A stretch of 64,000 nt of DNA, taken from the NCBI RefSeq assembly GCF_042675745.1, contig NZ_JBHTJM010000009.1:440822-504821 (forward strand). Direction: 5' to 3'. Numbering within the stretch: position 1 is the stretch's first letter; each line of letters starts with the position of its first letter. Origin of the DNA: Pseudofulvibacter geojedonensis (GTDB lineage: Bacteria; Bacteroidota; Bacteroidia; Flavobacteriales; Flavobacteriaceae). Below the pieces are notes generated by a model that worked only from the letters and a program-made list of their open reading frames with translations, ran no database searches and was not told where the DNA came from. Of the stretch, positions 54,372 through 63,407 are shown piece by piece. The position numbers were made by a program, and so were the translations under genes.

Positions 54372-55670
54372 TTAATTATTGTTATATACATTTTCTTGTG
54401 TTGAGTTTTTTACTGTTAGTCTATCAAAATATTCGTCCATTTTATCCCAAATGGCATAGTACTCCAATTCTCTCGATCGATCGTCATTACCCATATCACA
54501 GTTAATTACAAGGTATCTACCCGTTTTTTTATCCTTATTAAAATACATCCAAGTTGCAACTCCAGCATCACCACCAGAATGACCTATAAAGCCTAGTGCA
54601 CTATGCCCAATAAATATTGCAGGGTTATAGTCTCCATTAAAAGGATGGTTTGCGTTACGTTCATCTTTTGCAAAATGGTTTTCATTTAATTGTTCTGAAA
54701 AGAATTCTTTATAACTATCTTTTTTAAGTAGGGTTCCTTCTCCAGAGTATCCTTTAATCAACTCTGTAAGATATTTAGCCATATCACTGCTTGAAGAAAT
54801 AAGCATTCCATCTGGGTAGGTTATAACGGTATAAAAAGGTAGCAGAGTATTATCGTTTCTATACAGCCTTGAATGCTTTTTTATATCTACATCTGCTAGT
54901 TTCCAACCAGATGAATTCATACCTAATGGTTTCAAGATATGTTCTTTTGTAAATGAGTCAAATGCTTGGCCTGTGGCTTTTTCAATAACCAATGCGCATA
55001 GTGTAGCACCTATGTTTGAATAGTTATAGCGTTCTCCAGGTTTAAAATTTAAGTAATTTTCTTCTTTATAATATGCTCCGTTTTCTTGTAGATAAGCTTT
55101 TAGATATTCATCCATTGAAATATACGATTCGAAAGGGTTGAATTGTTGTTCTGGATAGTCTGTGCTCACATTTGTTAAGTCTTGATTTTCTGTTAAAACC
55201 CAAGCTTTATTCATGTATTGGTCTCCATCATTAATACCAGATGTATGAGTTGCCAAATGCCTGATAGTTATAATTTCGTTCGGATAATTGGGGTTTATAA
55301 CCTTAAAAGCTAAATAATCTTGTATAGGGTCATCTAGATTTAATTTTCCTAATTCTTTTGCTTTCATTAAGGCTATACCTATTAATGTTTTAGAAACAGA
55401 AGCTATGGGCTGTATGGTGTTTTCTGAATATCTTTCTTTGGTTTCTGTATTAGAAAAACCAAATCCTTTTTTGTATAATACCCCATCTTGGTCAACCATA
55501 GCAACTGCAAAACCATTTATTAGTCCATTTTTTTGAATGGAATCCAATTCAATTGTTAAAGAATCTTTTATAGCTTGTTTTTCATTTATGGGGATATGGG
55601 GTTGTTTTTTATTTTGATTACAAGATGAGCATGCAATTCCTATAATTAATAGTAGAGCTATTTTTTTCAT
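54372..55670 (-). CDS. serine hydrolase lipoprotein, class C beta-lactamase fold
   Basis: 432 residues. Signal with Cys at about residue 17 (ACSSC). SxxK motif S91-V-S-K94, YxN in RYNYSNIGATL, and GHSGGDAG as third motif. COG1680 superfamily; closest likely roles are D-Ala-D-Ala carboxypeptidase, esterase or amidase, and the substrate is unknown. Divergent from hsp20. One of three such genes between 54 and 60.4 kb. Confidence 0.85.
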   Translation of the reverse strand: MKKIALLLIIGIACSSCNQNKKQPHIPINEKQAIKDSLTIELDSIQKNGLINGFAVAMVDQDGVLYKKGFGFSNTETKERYSENTIQPIASVSKTLIGIALMKAKELGKLNLDDPIQDYLAFKVINPNYPNEIITIRHLATHTSGINDGDQYMNKAWVLTENQDLTNVSTDYPEQQFNPFESYISMDEYLKAYLQENGAYYKEENYLNFKPGERYNYSNIGATLCALVIEKATGQAFDSFTKEHILKPLGMNSSGWKLADVDIKKHSRLYRNDNTLLPFYTVITYPDGMLISSSSDMAKYLTELIKGYSGEGTLLKKDSYKEFFSEQLNENHFAKDERNANHPFNGDYNPAIFIGHSALGFIGHSGGDAGVATWMYFNKDKKTGRYLVINCDMGNDDRSRELEYYAIWDKMDEYFDRLTVKNSTQENVYNNN

Positions 55671-56088
55671 TTAGTATTCGTTCTCTGTTAAGAGATAAAA
55701 ATAGGATTTTTGTTACAATTTTTTTAAGCTTATTACGGAAAATTAATTGTGATTTTATATCACAGCCGTAAGAGCAATTAACAAGCGTTAAATTTCGATT
55801 AGGAATTCAGTTGTTATGGTACTTGTACATTACTATACAGTGTTATTTCTTATTGTACTTTTTACAAAAGTAAATTCAAAATATTATGTTTAGTGTAATT
55901 GGTAATATGTAAGCTATTTATTAAATAACATGTCAATTAATCATGATTGTGACAAAATTTCATTTAATAATGCATTTAAATAGAGTGTAATTAGTAATTA
56001 TTCATAATGGCATTTTTTTTGCGAAATACTCAATGAAGCTTTAATAGGTTTCAATATTGAAATAATGTTTAATTAAAATTTTGTAATT
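55671..56088. promoter_or_regulatory. 418-bp divergent intergenic region
   Basis: Separates a minus-strand hydrolase from plus-strand hsp20, so it should hold both promoters. A 17-bp palindrome TGTGATTTTATATCACA lies at 55748-55764 and resembles a CRP/FNR-type operator (TGTGA-N7-TCACA). No convincing TAnnTTTG for hsp20; a T-run TTTTTTTTGC at 56013-56022 is only suggestive. No gene seen. Confidence 0.45.
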
Positions 56089-56565
56089 ATGAGCAATTTA
56101 GTCAATGTTCCTAAAAACGGAAGTTTAGCAAACACTAATTCAAATCAAAACTTCCCAAATTGGTCTAACTGGTTAGATGATATATTTAATAGAGACCTCC
56201 CTTCAGTATTTACCTCAAATTTTAATACTGGAATTACTTTGCCAAAAGTTAACATTAAAGAAACAGCAGATGCTTTTATGGTAGAAATGGCAGTTCCTGG
56301 TTTGAAAAAGTCCGATTTTCATCTTGATTTAGATAACCAAGTATTATCAATTTCAACTCAAACAAAGCAAGAAAATGAACATCAAAAAGATAACTATACT
56401 CGTAGAGAGTTTGGTTACTCTTCATTTAAAAGAACATTTACCCTACCTGAAAGTGTAAATGAAGAAAAGATTAATGCGAATTATAAGGATGGAATTTTAA
56501 GTATTCTTCTACCTAAAAAAGAAGAGGCAAAACAAAAGCCCCCAAGAACGATTAAGATTTCATAA
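56089..56565 (+). CDS. Hsp20/alpha-crystallin small heat-shock protein
   Basis: 158 residues. The alpha-crystallin domain (about residues 52-145) has VNIKETADAFMVEMAVPGLKKSDF and EFGYSSFKRTFTLPESVNEEKINANYKDGILSILLPKKEE, including the conserved A-x-x-x-n-G-[IV]-L motif, then the C-terminal IxI-type tail (RTIKIS). It binds unfolded proteins without ATP. Preceded by a 418-bp region and followed by a strong palindromic terminator. Confidence 0.93.
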   Translation: MSNLVNVPKNGSLANTNSNQNFPNWSNWLDDIFNRDLPSVFTSNFNTGITLPKVNIKETADAFMVEMAVPGLKKSDFHLDLDNQVLSISTQTKQENEHQKDNYTRREFGYSSFKRTFTLPESVNEEKINANYKDGILSILLPKKEEAKQKPPRTIKIS

Positions 56566-56594
56566 TAGAAATGAATCTTTATGTATTTATAGGG

Positions 56595-56620
56595 AATGAG
56601 GCTAAAGCTTTAGCCTCATT
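56595..56620 (+). terminator. terminator of hsp20
   Basis: Perfect 26-bp palindrome AATGAGGCTAAAGCTTTAGC/CTCATT followed by a second small hairpin (CTAATATTATTAG). Confidence 0.75.
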
Positions 56621-56644
56621 CTAATATTATTAGAATGTAGTATG

Positions 56645-57961
56645 TTACTTCTTAATTCCTTTTAATTTAACTCCTTTCCAACCCATTAAAACGTCAAGAT
56701 TGCCTCTTTCGTTTTTAATAAATTCAAATGATTCGGGTTCTTTAGGATCGTCAAAGAAAGTATTTTCTAATTCAGCTTTTAAGGTGGCTATCTGCTCCCC
56801 ATCTTGATAAACTACCAAATTTTCATTTTCTACTTTAAAAATCAACTCCAAATTGCCCATGTCTGCAAACGAATATGTTCCTACATATCTTTTTAAAACG
56901 TTGGTGGGTAATTTAATAGATTTTCTACTCAATTCTTTCGGAATATCATATGGTTTGTTTTCCAATATTTTGGCAAAATCTTCTATTGTTTTCTGAAAAG
57001 GCACTTCTTCATAATTTGCTAAGAAAATGAAATTGTAATTATATTCAAGATTTGTGTATACCTCAACTCTTATTCCGTCTGAACCACCACTTTTTTCTAT
57101 AACACTCAATTCGTTTTGTAATAACGAAGCATAAGGTTCGTTTTTTATATGGTTTAAAAATTTGTTTAAGTCTGAAGCTGTTGAAAATATTCTTGCAGTT
57201 TTCAATTCATCTGGTAAAACATTATCTACCTGTATAATTCGATCACCCTCTTTTTCGTGGTTTTTTGCTAATTGTTTTAAGTTATTCTCTTTAAGGTAGA
57301 AATGTGCTCCAGAACTTTTCATGTCTAAGGGCTGGAACACTTCATCTGCCAGGCATTGGGCAAATGTTTTGTTAGAAATTTTTTGAATGACAAAATAAAC
57401 AAGTTGATAAGCTACATTAGAATATTGTTTTCCAGTTCCAGGTTCAAAAAGTAGTTTTTGTTTTTTGGCATACTCAATAATCTGTTCTGCAGACAAGTTG
57501 ATTTCATCTTCTTGAACACCTTCTAAGCTTCTAGGAAGTCCTGATGTGTGGTTGAGTAACATTTCTACGGTTATTTTGTCTCCGTTAGGAAAGTTTGGGA
57601 AAAACTTTTTGATTGATGTACTTTTTTTAATTTTTCCCTCAATTTCAAACTTTTCAATCAGGTATTTCCCCATTAACTTGGAAACAGAATGAATATCAAA
57701 TTGACTTGCTTTTGTTACGTAAGTGGTACTGTTTTTATTTTGATTTAAATTATATGCTTTATGAATGATTATTGTATCATTTTTAGAAACAAATACAACG
57801 CCATTAAATTTTCTAATTTTATTAAGTGAAGAGAAGTACTCATCTACTTTTTTCTCTAGCTTTTTTGTTTGATGTAGTGAATTATCTTCTGTTTTTTTAC
57901 TTTGATTTTTGCATGATATTAGAAGAATTGGTAAAAGAAGTAGGGTTAAAATTGGTCTCAT
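56645..57961 (-). CDS. serine hydrolase lipoprotein, class C beta-lactamase fold
   Basis: 438 residues from the ATG at 57961 (MRPILTLLLLPILLISC, lipobox LISC; another in-frame ATG lies 12 codons upstream). SxxK in IHSVSKLMGKYL, YxN in YSNVAYQLV, and a third motif shifted to KSGGSDGIR, so HTGG is replaced by SGGSDG. The C-terminal beta domain (about 330-438) is DUF3471-like. COG1680 family. The substrate is not inferable. Confidence 0.82.
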   Translation of the reverse strand: MRPILTLLLLPILLISCKNQSKKTEDNSLHQTKKLEKKVDEYFSSLNKIRKFNGVVFVSKNDTIIIHKAYNLNQNKNSTTYVTKASQFDIHSVSKLMGKYLIEKFEIEGKIKKSTSIKKFFPNFPNGDKITVEMLLNHTSGLPRSLEGVQEDEINLSAEQIIEYAKKQKLLFEPGTGKQYSNVAYQLVYFVIQKISNKTFAQCLADEVFQPLDMKSSGAHFYLKENNLKQLAKNHEKEGDRIIQVDNVLPDELKTARIFSTASDLNKFLNHIKNEPYASLLQNELSVIEKSGGSDGIRVEVYTNLEYNYNFIFLANYEEVPFQKTIEDFAKILENKPYDIPKELSRKSIKLPTNVLKRYVGTYSFADMGNLELIFKVENENLVVYQDGEQIATLKAELENTFFDDPKEPESFEFIKNERGNLDVLMGWKGVKLKGIKK

Positions 57962-58008
57962 TATTTTGTTAGGTTTGCCACTTATAATAGTGATCATTTA
58001 TAGTCACT

Positions 58009-58015
58009 GTTGTAA
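58009..58015. repeat. isolated attC-like box GTTGTAA
   Basis: CACTGTTGTAACCAG at 58006-58020 matches the boxes at 53471 and 62711. It is 10 bp from the stop of the 37-aa frame at 58026 and before the hydrolase gene start. Confidence 0.4.
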
Positions 58016-58025
58016 CCAGTTTTTA

Positions 58026-58139
58026 TTATTCTTTTAAATAAGTGTTTTCGGTTCCAATAGAATATTTTATAGCTTTTCCACTTGAGATAAAATATGCGAG
58101 TGCTCTCAATGCTCCGCTAAATGAATTACTCAATTTCAT
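58026..58139 (-). CDS. possible 37-aa peptide in a remnant-rich gap
   Basis: Minus-strand ATG at 58139 to TAA at 58026; the peptide begins MKLSNSFSGALRALAYFISS. Coding-like composition but no family; its stop is close to an attC-like box. Between 57998 and 58689 there is no other intact gene, only this and the interrupted frame at 58289-58534. Confidence 0.3.
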   Translation of the reverse strand: MKLSNSFSGALRALAYFISSGKAIKYSIGTENTYLKE

Positions 58140-58288
58140 AGGGTTTCTTTAATTGGTTATAACTGTTCGTTTACGGTGTCATACACTATACACATTATTG
58201 GCTTTAGTTTTCAAAAGTCAAATTCATTTTTTGCCATTCTGTTATTTTAGTCTTGTCTGTGTTATGTGGTATATACATTTTTTTTATA

Positions 58289-58534
58289 TCAATTAACTCT
58301 GGTTTTTTTATTTATTATTCTAAAATTATTATCACTTCTTCTGCCTAATAATTCTGTTAATCCCTATTCAAGAGTTTTTCCGAAGTTGTCAATTCCAGCG
58401 CATTGATTTAACATTGCTTTACGCTGTATGTCATATCTCCACATGTAAAGATTGTCGTTAATTACGTAGGTGAAATGAGGAAGCCCATAAAATCTGTGGC
58501 CTGCTTCAAATTTAAATGTTATTACATCAATCAT
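58289..58534 (-). pseudogene. small frame interrupted by an in-frame amber codon
   Basis: Reads MIDVITFKFEAGHRFYGLPH and continues to KTLE, then TAG at 58364-58366, then continues in the same frame for 24 codons (GLTELLGRRSDNNFRIINKK) to TGA at 58289. It behaves like an 81-residue gene with one nonsense mutation; it could also be a 56-aa gene. No family recognised. Confidence 0.4.
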
Positions 58535-58689
58535 TTTTGGGTTTTAATTAAAGCTAACTGTCCCGTATAATATGTATGTATTATAGTTACTTACGAGTTG
58601 TATATAAAGACAGCACATTGTAAATATACACTTACTTTTGAAACAGGCTAAAATCAGGCGTGTATTTTATACATTACTAACAATTAGAT

Positions 58690-60327
58690 TTATCTTTTTT
58701 CTACTATTGCAGGTAGTATGTATTCCTTTATTATTTTGTCAGCATTAGTATGTGCATTTGGATTGTTGTATGCAGAAGCGGTAATAACTACTACTAAAGG
58801 GATGTCTTTAAAAATAAATATTTTATTTCCTCCATTACCACTACAATAAGAAACTTCATACTCTTTATGATTAATTTTATAAGTTTTGTTCCAAAACAAA
58901 TAGCCATAATGGCCTTTGTCTATTGTTTGTTTTATTTGTTTCCCTAAACTTTTTTCTACCCAATTTCTATTTAAAATTTGCCTATTATTCCAAAGGCCTT
59001 TGTTTTTGTATAACTGACCATATTTAGCAAAGTCAAGAGCCCTCAACCTAATTCCGCCTGCGGTATTACCAACATGTTGCGGTGTGTATTCCCATTGATA
59101 ATGTGTTATTCCAAGAGGTTTAAATAATTTATTGTCTGCATAAGAAACCAATCCATTAGGAACGGATTTATGGATAATGTCTCCTAAAACCACTACGCCT
59201 GCCGTAAAGTATGCGAATTGTTTACCAATATTGGCTTCTTTTTTCATGGGTAAATCAAGCGTAAACTTAACCCAATCATCTGTTGGGTACATATTTTCTT
59301 CGTTTCCCAAACTACTGTAATCACTGTCATCTCCATTAAAACCTGAACTCATAGTTAAAAGTGATTTTAAGGTAACAGAATCTTTTTTACTACTGTAATT
59401 AGTATATGATTTTAAATCATAAAAATCCTTTAGCGTCATCTCTTCGTTATCAATAAAACCGTCATCAATAGCAATACCTAACATTGATGAGGCTATTGAT
59501 TTTCCAACAGATCTTGGGTCGTGTAAACTATTTCTACTTTCGCCATTAAAGTATTCTTCTAGTAAAAGTTTACCATCTTTAATTACTACAAGACCATTAA
59601 TATTCTCAAATCTACCTTCTGCAATTTTTCTGTTTAGAGCTTCTATTTTTTGAGTGTCAATGGCATCTGTAGATATTTCCCAACCACTATTTGGTTGAAT
59701 TTTTTGAATAGGAACTAAGCGTTCATCAATCTTAATTTTAGCAACGTCTATATTAATACTACCTTTAGCTAAAAGAGAGCCAATTTTTATTGATTCTTCT
59801 TGTATATAAGGTCTTACCTCTATGGTTAACAAATGGTTGCCAGTGCTTAATACATCTTGCCCACCACCTAATTTCATAAACTTTAACCACATAAACCAAC
59901 CCCAATAATCTAATTTTTCTGGCGCTACCAAACGTATTGTATGATCAAGCTGTACAGTTTTAGAAGTTTTTAAACCAGCTCCTTTGTTTAAGTTTTCTAC
60001 ATAAATTATCTTTCCATCTACTAAAAAAGAAAATTGAAAATTTCCTTTTTCTAAGAGCTCATCTTCTGTTAAATGAGGTGCTATTTTTTGAAGGCTTTTT
60101 ATTAGTGGAACGTCTAAAGCAAAGTAAATGTTTAGAAATTTTTCTTTGTTTAAAGTAAAGGTGTTGATGTAGTTATAAGTGGTAGGCTTATTTTTTTTTA
60201 TTTCGTCTTTTGAAAAATATAAATGTTCCTTTTTATGTAAATCTGCATGTTTTGATTGTGAGTAAATCTTGTTCTTACAAGGTGTTAGTACACAGAACAT
60301 AAGGACTAATAAATAACTTAATTTCAT
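58690..60327 (-). CDS. serine hydrolase with N-terminal domain, class C beta-lactamase fold
   Basis: 545 residues from the ATG at 60327 (MKLSYLLVLMFCVLTPCKNK signal; another ATG 18 codons upstream). An N-terminal domain of about 200 residues precedes the hydrolase. SxxK in HDPRSVGKSIASSM, Tyr motif AYFTAGVV, and C-terminal SGNGGNKIFIF. Related to 6-aminohexanoate-dimer hydrolase/EstB-type enzymes of COG1680. It follows the AraC gene by 79 bp in the same direction and is likely its regulatory target (inference). Confidence 0.82.
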   Translation of the reverse strand: MKLSYLLVLMFCVLTPCKNKIYSQSKHADLHKKEHLYFSKDEIKKNKPTTYNYINTFTLNKEKFLNIYFALDVPLIKSLQKIAPHLTEDELLEKGNFQFSFLVDGKIIYVENLNKGAGLKTSKTVQLDHTIRLVAPEKLDYWGWFMWLKFMKLGGGQDVLSTGNHLLTIEVRPYIQEESIKIGSLLAKGSINIDVAKIKIDERLVPIQKIQPNSGWEISTDAIDTQKIEALNRKIAEGRFENINGLVVIKDGKLLLEEYFNGESRNSLHDPRSVGKSIASSMLGIAIDDGFIDNEEMTLKDFYDLKSYTNYSSKKDSVTLKSLLTMSSGFNGDDSDYSSLGNEENMYPTDDWVKFTLDLPMKKEANIGKQFAYFTAGVVVLGDIIHKSVPNGLVSYADNKLFKPLGITHYQWEYTPQHVGNTAGGIRLRALDFAKYGQLYKNKGLWNNRQILNRNWVEKSLGKQIKQTIDKGHYGYLFWNKTYKINHKEYEVSYCSGNGGNKIFIFKDIPLVVVITASAYNNPNAHTNADKIIKEYILPAIVEKR

Positions 60328-60406
60328 GTTATGAGTTTTTGATTGATTCTTGATGAAGGAACAAAGATGAGAGTATTTCATTTCCTAAAATTGTATAAAA
60401 TTAACA

Positions 60407-61207
60407 TTAGGAAATTTTCTTCATAAGTTTTGAAGGTGTAGTGTGGTAAACTCGTTTGAAGTTTGCAATAAAATGACTTTGGTCGTAAAAACCGCACTTA
60501 TAACAAATTTCTGTCATTGATAGTTTATTAGAAAGGATTAGGTTAAAGGCTTTATTAATTTTAATTAGTCTTAAATAATTACCTAAACTAGTTCCAAAAT
60601 AATTGCTAAACTCTCTAGATAAATGCACAGGATGTAGGTCCAAAATTGAACTTAAATTCTTTAAGGAGTAATCAATATTTTCTTCAAATAACAATTCTTT
60701 TAGTCTCGTTGTCCAAATAGGTGCTTTAGATAGGCTCTTCTTATCTGTTTTAATGTTATTAAATATATTAATTAAATTACTCTCAATGCTTAAGTTAGAA
60801 TATGGGTCATTTATTTTAGTTTCGATAAATATTTGATTCATCAAGTTCTTTATCATTGGATTGTTTAAGTTAGTACTGCCTTCAAAATCTTTTAATTCGA
60901 TGTTAAAGTTTAAAAACCAGTCTTGATTTAGCTCAATATGAAAACCTCTTGTAAACTCTGGTGGTTTAATATTGTAATGTGCGTCTTGCCAATTATGAAA
61001 TAAGAGGTCTCCAGCTTCTAAATAGTAGGCTTCTTTTTTATTAGATTCAAATAATTTTCCTTGTAGTAAATAGGTAAAATATGGGTTTTCGTGATAATGC
61101 CAATCAACTTTGCTATGAGTGTATTCAGTATCTGTAATTATTAAATTATCAAAAACTGATTTTTGATAATGTGCTCCGTAAAATTCTCCTGTTTTAAGTT
61201 TGTTCAT
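60407..61207 (-). CDS. AraC-family transcriptional regulator (cupin sensor)
   Basis: 266 residues. N-terminal cupin-like sensor (VDWHYHENPYFTYLLQGK, residues about 35-100), C-terminal AraC HTH (about 165-266) with LHPVHLSREFSNYFGTSLGNYLRLIKI and CGFYDQSHFIANFKRVYHTTPSKLMKK. Probably activates the downstream serine-hydrolase gene in response to a small molecule. ATG start chosen as the only upstream methionine. Confidence 0.88.
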   Translation of the reverse strand: MNKLKTGEFYGAHYQKSVFDNLIITDTEYTHSKVDWHYHENPYFTYLLQGKLFESNKKEAYYLEAGDLLFHNWQDAHYNIKPPEFTRGFHIELNQDWFLNFNIELKDFEGSTNLNNPMIKNLMNQIFIETKINDPYSNLSIESNLINIFNNIKTDKKSLSKAPIWTTRLKELLFEENIDYSLKNLSSILDLHPVHLSREFSNYFGTSLGNYLRLIKINKAFNLILSNKLSMTEICYKCGFYDQSHFIANFKRVYHTTPSKLMKKIS

Positions 61208-61352
61208 CCTGTTTCATCTTATGACCAACAGCGTTTTTAGGCTATGATTTGATAGCTGAAAAAGTCTACAGAGTTTTTTCAGCCTAACCGAAGATAACAA
61301 ATTTGTGAGTACTTTCCGATAGAAACTTCAGAAGCAATTAATTATATACCTT

Positions 61353-61359
61353 GTTGTAT
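61353..61359. repeat. attC-like box GTTGTAT
   Basis: Lies 7 bp past the stop of the 178-aa lipoprotein gene (minus direction), matching the TACAACA context of neighbouring boxes. A left arm is hard to place (possibly ATAAC near 61300). Confidence 0.4.
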
Positions 61360-61366
61360 GTAGTTT

Positions 61367-61903
61367 TTATCGTTTTGCTTGTTTGTCTTTTGGTATGTTT
61401 ATCACTCCACAGCCTGTCACAATCCATTTATTATCAACCTCCTTAATCCTCATTGTTATTTTAAATTCTTTCCACTTGATAGCTTCTACAGTCAAATAAT
61501 TTGTGTTTGAGTCAAATTCTGAAAGTTTGAATCCATCATCAGGGTAATCTTGAGCGTCAAAAATGGGGTCAAATCCTAGTCCATATTCCGGGTCAGATTT
61601 TTCTGCCTTTTCAATCATTCTCTTGAGTTCTGTTTTAAATTCAATACTAACATTAGGATGAGCATTTACAAATTCAATAATTCCAATCTGTTCTTTCGTT
61701 TTATTACAATTAGAAACATATTCATTAATAAATTGTATAGCTACATTTGTAATCGAATCTGGATAATTTAATTCAGTCTTCTTAGTTTTTACTTCTTTTA
61801 AATCAATTTCAATTTGTTTTTTCCTTTTGGAGATATTCTCTTTTTGTTTTTCTGCACAACTAAAAGCAAAGAAAATCAATAGAATTAAGTATGGTTTTTT
61901 CAT
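61367..61903 (-). CDS. hypothetical lipoprotein (cassette gene)
   Basis: 178 residues. Lipobox FSC (Cys16), a highly charged helix (residues 20-45), then a domain with IQFINEYVSNCNKTKEQIGI and FKITMRIKEVDNKWIVTGCGVINIP, reminiscent of DUF3828/NTF2-like folds. Two Cys could form a disulphide. Start 33 bp from the attC-like element A; stop 7 bp from the next box. Role unknown. Confidence 0.65.
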   Translation of the reverse strand: MKKPYLILLIFFAFSCAEKQKENISKRKKQIEIDLKEVKTKKTELNYPDSITNVAIQFINEYVSNCNKTKEQIGIIEFVNAHPNVSIEFKTELKRMIEKAEKSDPEYGLGFDPIFDAQDYPDDGFKLSEFDSNTNYLTVEAIKWKEFKITMRIKEVDNKWIVTGCGVINIPKDKQAKR

Positions 61904-61936
61904 TAATTTTGATTTCTATTCAGTTTTGGAAATTAC

Positions 61937-62009
61937 ACACAACAGTTGGTGTAAAAATGTGACTAACTTTGATTAGGCTAATAGTAGTAATTATTTTTAC
62001 ACGTTGTTA
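61937..62009. repeat. attC-like inverted repeat A (73 bp)
   Basis: Left box ACACAAC (61937-61943), 5-nt spacer, GTGTAAAAAT (61949-61958), a variable loop, then ATTTTTACAC (61993-62002) and the right box GTTGTTA (62003-62009). Perfect 10-bp inner stem with an asymmetric spacer. The right box contains the stop codon of the next gene. Confidence 0.7.
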
Positions 62010-62576
62010 CCATAAGTTTTTTTCTTTTCGAGGTTTAAGGTTTTTAGTTTTGATTATTTCTCCATTCAAATTTAAGGTGTTCCTTTTTTCTTTAACAATT
62101 CCATTAAACAACTCTATGTATTCTTGTTTATATATATAATATTTTGACAACTTTTTTGAATACTTATAGTAATTAATAATCTTTTTTATGTCTCCAAGAG
62201 ATTTATTACTAAAGTATTCATTTAGATTATTAGCTCTACTATCTAGTTCAGTCGTAATCCACTCCTCAATTAAATTACCATTTCTATCATAAAATTTTTC
62301 ATTTAGAAAATTACCATAGTCATTTTGAACAGTTACTCTTGCTATAACTCCATTTTTGTAGTAAAGAATTGATTTTCCTGTCCAATTTGTAAATTCTTGG
62401 TTATTATACTTGTATGTAGTTCTTTCAGATAGAAATTTAACTTGTCCATTTCTGTAATATGTAGTGTCTTTTTCCACACTTATTTTTTCCAGTTTGCCGA
62501 CTAATTTTTTGTATTTTTTTGATTCCTGAGCAAATAAGCAGAAGCAAGTTAAGAATAAGAGAAAAGTTGTTTTCAT
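62007..62576 (-). CDS. MORN/YwqK-type repeat protein (cassette gene)
   Basis: 189 residues with a signal peptide (residues 1-16, cleavage after FAQ). Repeats such as YYRNGQVKFLSERTTYKYNN, WTGKSILYYKNGVIARV and NEKFYDRNGNLIEEW follow the YxNGxxxxE pattern of MORN_2/YwqK-family proteins. ATG is 8 bp from attC-like element B; the stop is inside element A. Function unknown. Confidence 0.75.
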   Translation of the reverse strand: MKTTFLLFLTCFCLFAQESKKYKKLVGKLEKISVEKDTTYYRNGQVKFLSERTTYKYNNQEFTNWTGKSILYYKNGVIARVTVQNDYGNFLNEKFYDRNGNLIEEWITTELDSRANNLNEYFSNKSLGDIKKIINYYKYSKKLSKYYIYKQEYIELFNGIVKEKRNTLNLNGEIIKTKNLKPRKEKNLW

Positions 62577-62584
62577 TGAATGTA

Positions 62585-62717
62585 TGGTAACGGTCTCGTA
62601 TAACCGTCAGTTACGGATTTAAAGTTAATAATTTTCGGTTTAGAACGAACGTTAGCAATTCCGAGTGGATTCGGACGCAGTCGAATCCGCCGTAATTGCG
62701 GTTATACATTGTTGTAG
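62585..62717. repeat. attC-like inverted repeat B (133 bp)
   Basis: Left box TGGTAAC (62585-62591), 6-nt spacer, GTATAACCG (62598-62606) and TTACGG (62611-62616) pair with CCGTAA (62690-62695) and CGGTTATAC (62699-62707), then ATT and the right box GTTGTAG (62711-62717). A nested hairpin GGATTCG / CGAATCC lies inside the loop. The GC-rich loop differs from its AT-rich surroundings. Confidence 0.75.
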
Positions 62718-62726
62718 CACGTTTTT

Positions 62727-62945
62727 TTATTTAGTTTGTCTTTCAAATTCGGCGATTTCATTATTCAGATTAGTCAGAGCAATGATTAAGTCATTAATCT
62801 CTTCTTTATTTAAATAATGAATGTTATTCTGCAATTCATTATCATAATCGCCAGAAATAATCATTAATCTATCTTCTTCTGTTGAAAATTCGAGATATGT
62901 ATCTGTATTTTCATCAATACCTTGTGCGTTAAATTTGTATACCAT
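62727..62945 (-). CDS. hypothetical 72-aa acidic protein (cassette gene)
   Basis: Starts MVYKFNAQGIDENTDTYLEF and ends with the helix LNKEEINDLIIALTNLNNEI; acidic, no signal. Separated by 9 bp from the membrane gene upstream and by 9 bp from element B downstream; likely second gene of a two-gene cassette. Could be a small immunity or regulatory protein; no evidence beyond size and context. Confidence 0.6.
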   Translation of the reverse strand: MVYKFNAQGIDENTDTYLEFSTEEDRLMIISGDYDNELQNNIHYLNKEEINDLIIALTNLNNEIAEFERQTK

Positions 62946-62954
62946 TATAATTTT

Positions 62955-63395
62955 TTATCCGATTAATCTTATTGCCATAAAACCACCAATGTAAAGTCCG
63001 ATAATTGCTGGCGGAACAGCTAAAATAAGTTTTGTCCATTTATTTAATTCCGAGTTTTTGCCTTTCCAAGCAAGAAATATCATTAGAGTTCCTAAAATTA
63101 TTGGTGTCAGAAATTCTATTGGTGAAGGTTTATATTCAGAATTCCCGAAATATTCAAAAAGCAAATAAATCGGCCAAGTAAAATACATTGCTAAAAAAGC
63201 TAAAGTCAGAAGGATTGCTCCAATTTTTGGTTTATAAAAGTGAAACCAACTTAAAAATCCGAAAATCAGAATTGCAAATCCAACACTTATCAGCGGACTG
63301 GCGGAAAATCCAGCAGAAACAGTCATATATGCAGCAAATAAGAAGTAAACAAATCCTCCGAGTAATAATGATAAAATGTAAGTCAATATTTTCAT
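62955..63395 (-). CDS. hypothetical membrane protein, four helices (cassette gene)
   Basis: 146 residues, four hydrophobic helices (about 4-26, 32-52, 58-80 and 96-112, with a C-terminal hydrophobic hairpin beyond 120). Richer in G and C than the neighbouring core genes. ATG 12 bp from the left box of element C. With the 72-aa gene it makes a two-gene unit between elements B and C. No family recognised. Confidence 0.65.
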   Translation of the reverse strand: MKILTYILSLLLGGFVYFLFAAYMTVSAGFSASPLISVGFAILIFGFLSWFHFYKPKIGAILLTLAFLAMYFTWPIYLLFEYFGNSEYKPSPIEFLTPIILGTLMIFLAWKGKNSELNKWTKLILAVPPAIIGLYIGGFMAIRLIG

Positions 63396-63407
63396 TTTTC
63401 AAATGTG

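Noticed and set aside
55748..55764. TGTGATTTTATATCACA as a CRP operator
   Set aside because: Spacer is 7 rather than 6 and only one copy is seen; recorded in the intergenic entry but not claimed as a regulator site.
61254..61284. GCTGAAAAA / TTTTTCAGC hairpin as a terminator
   Set aside because: No T run follows on either strand and it is upstream of the AraC gene; could be an attenuator but nothing supports it.
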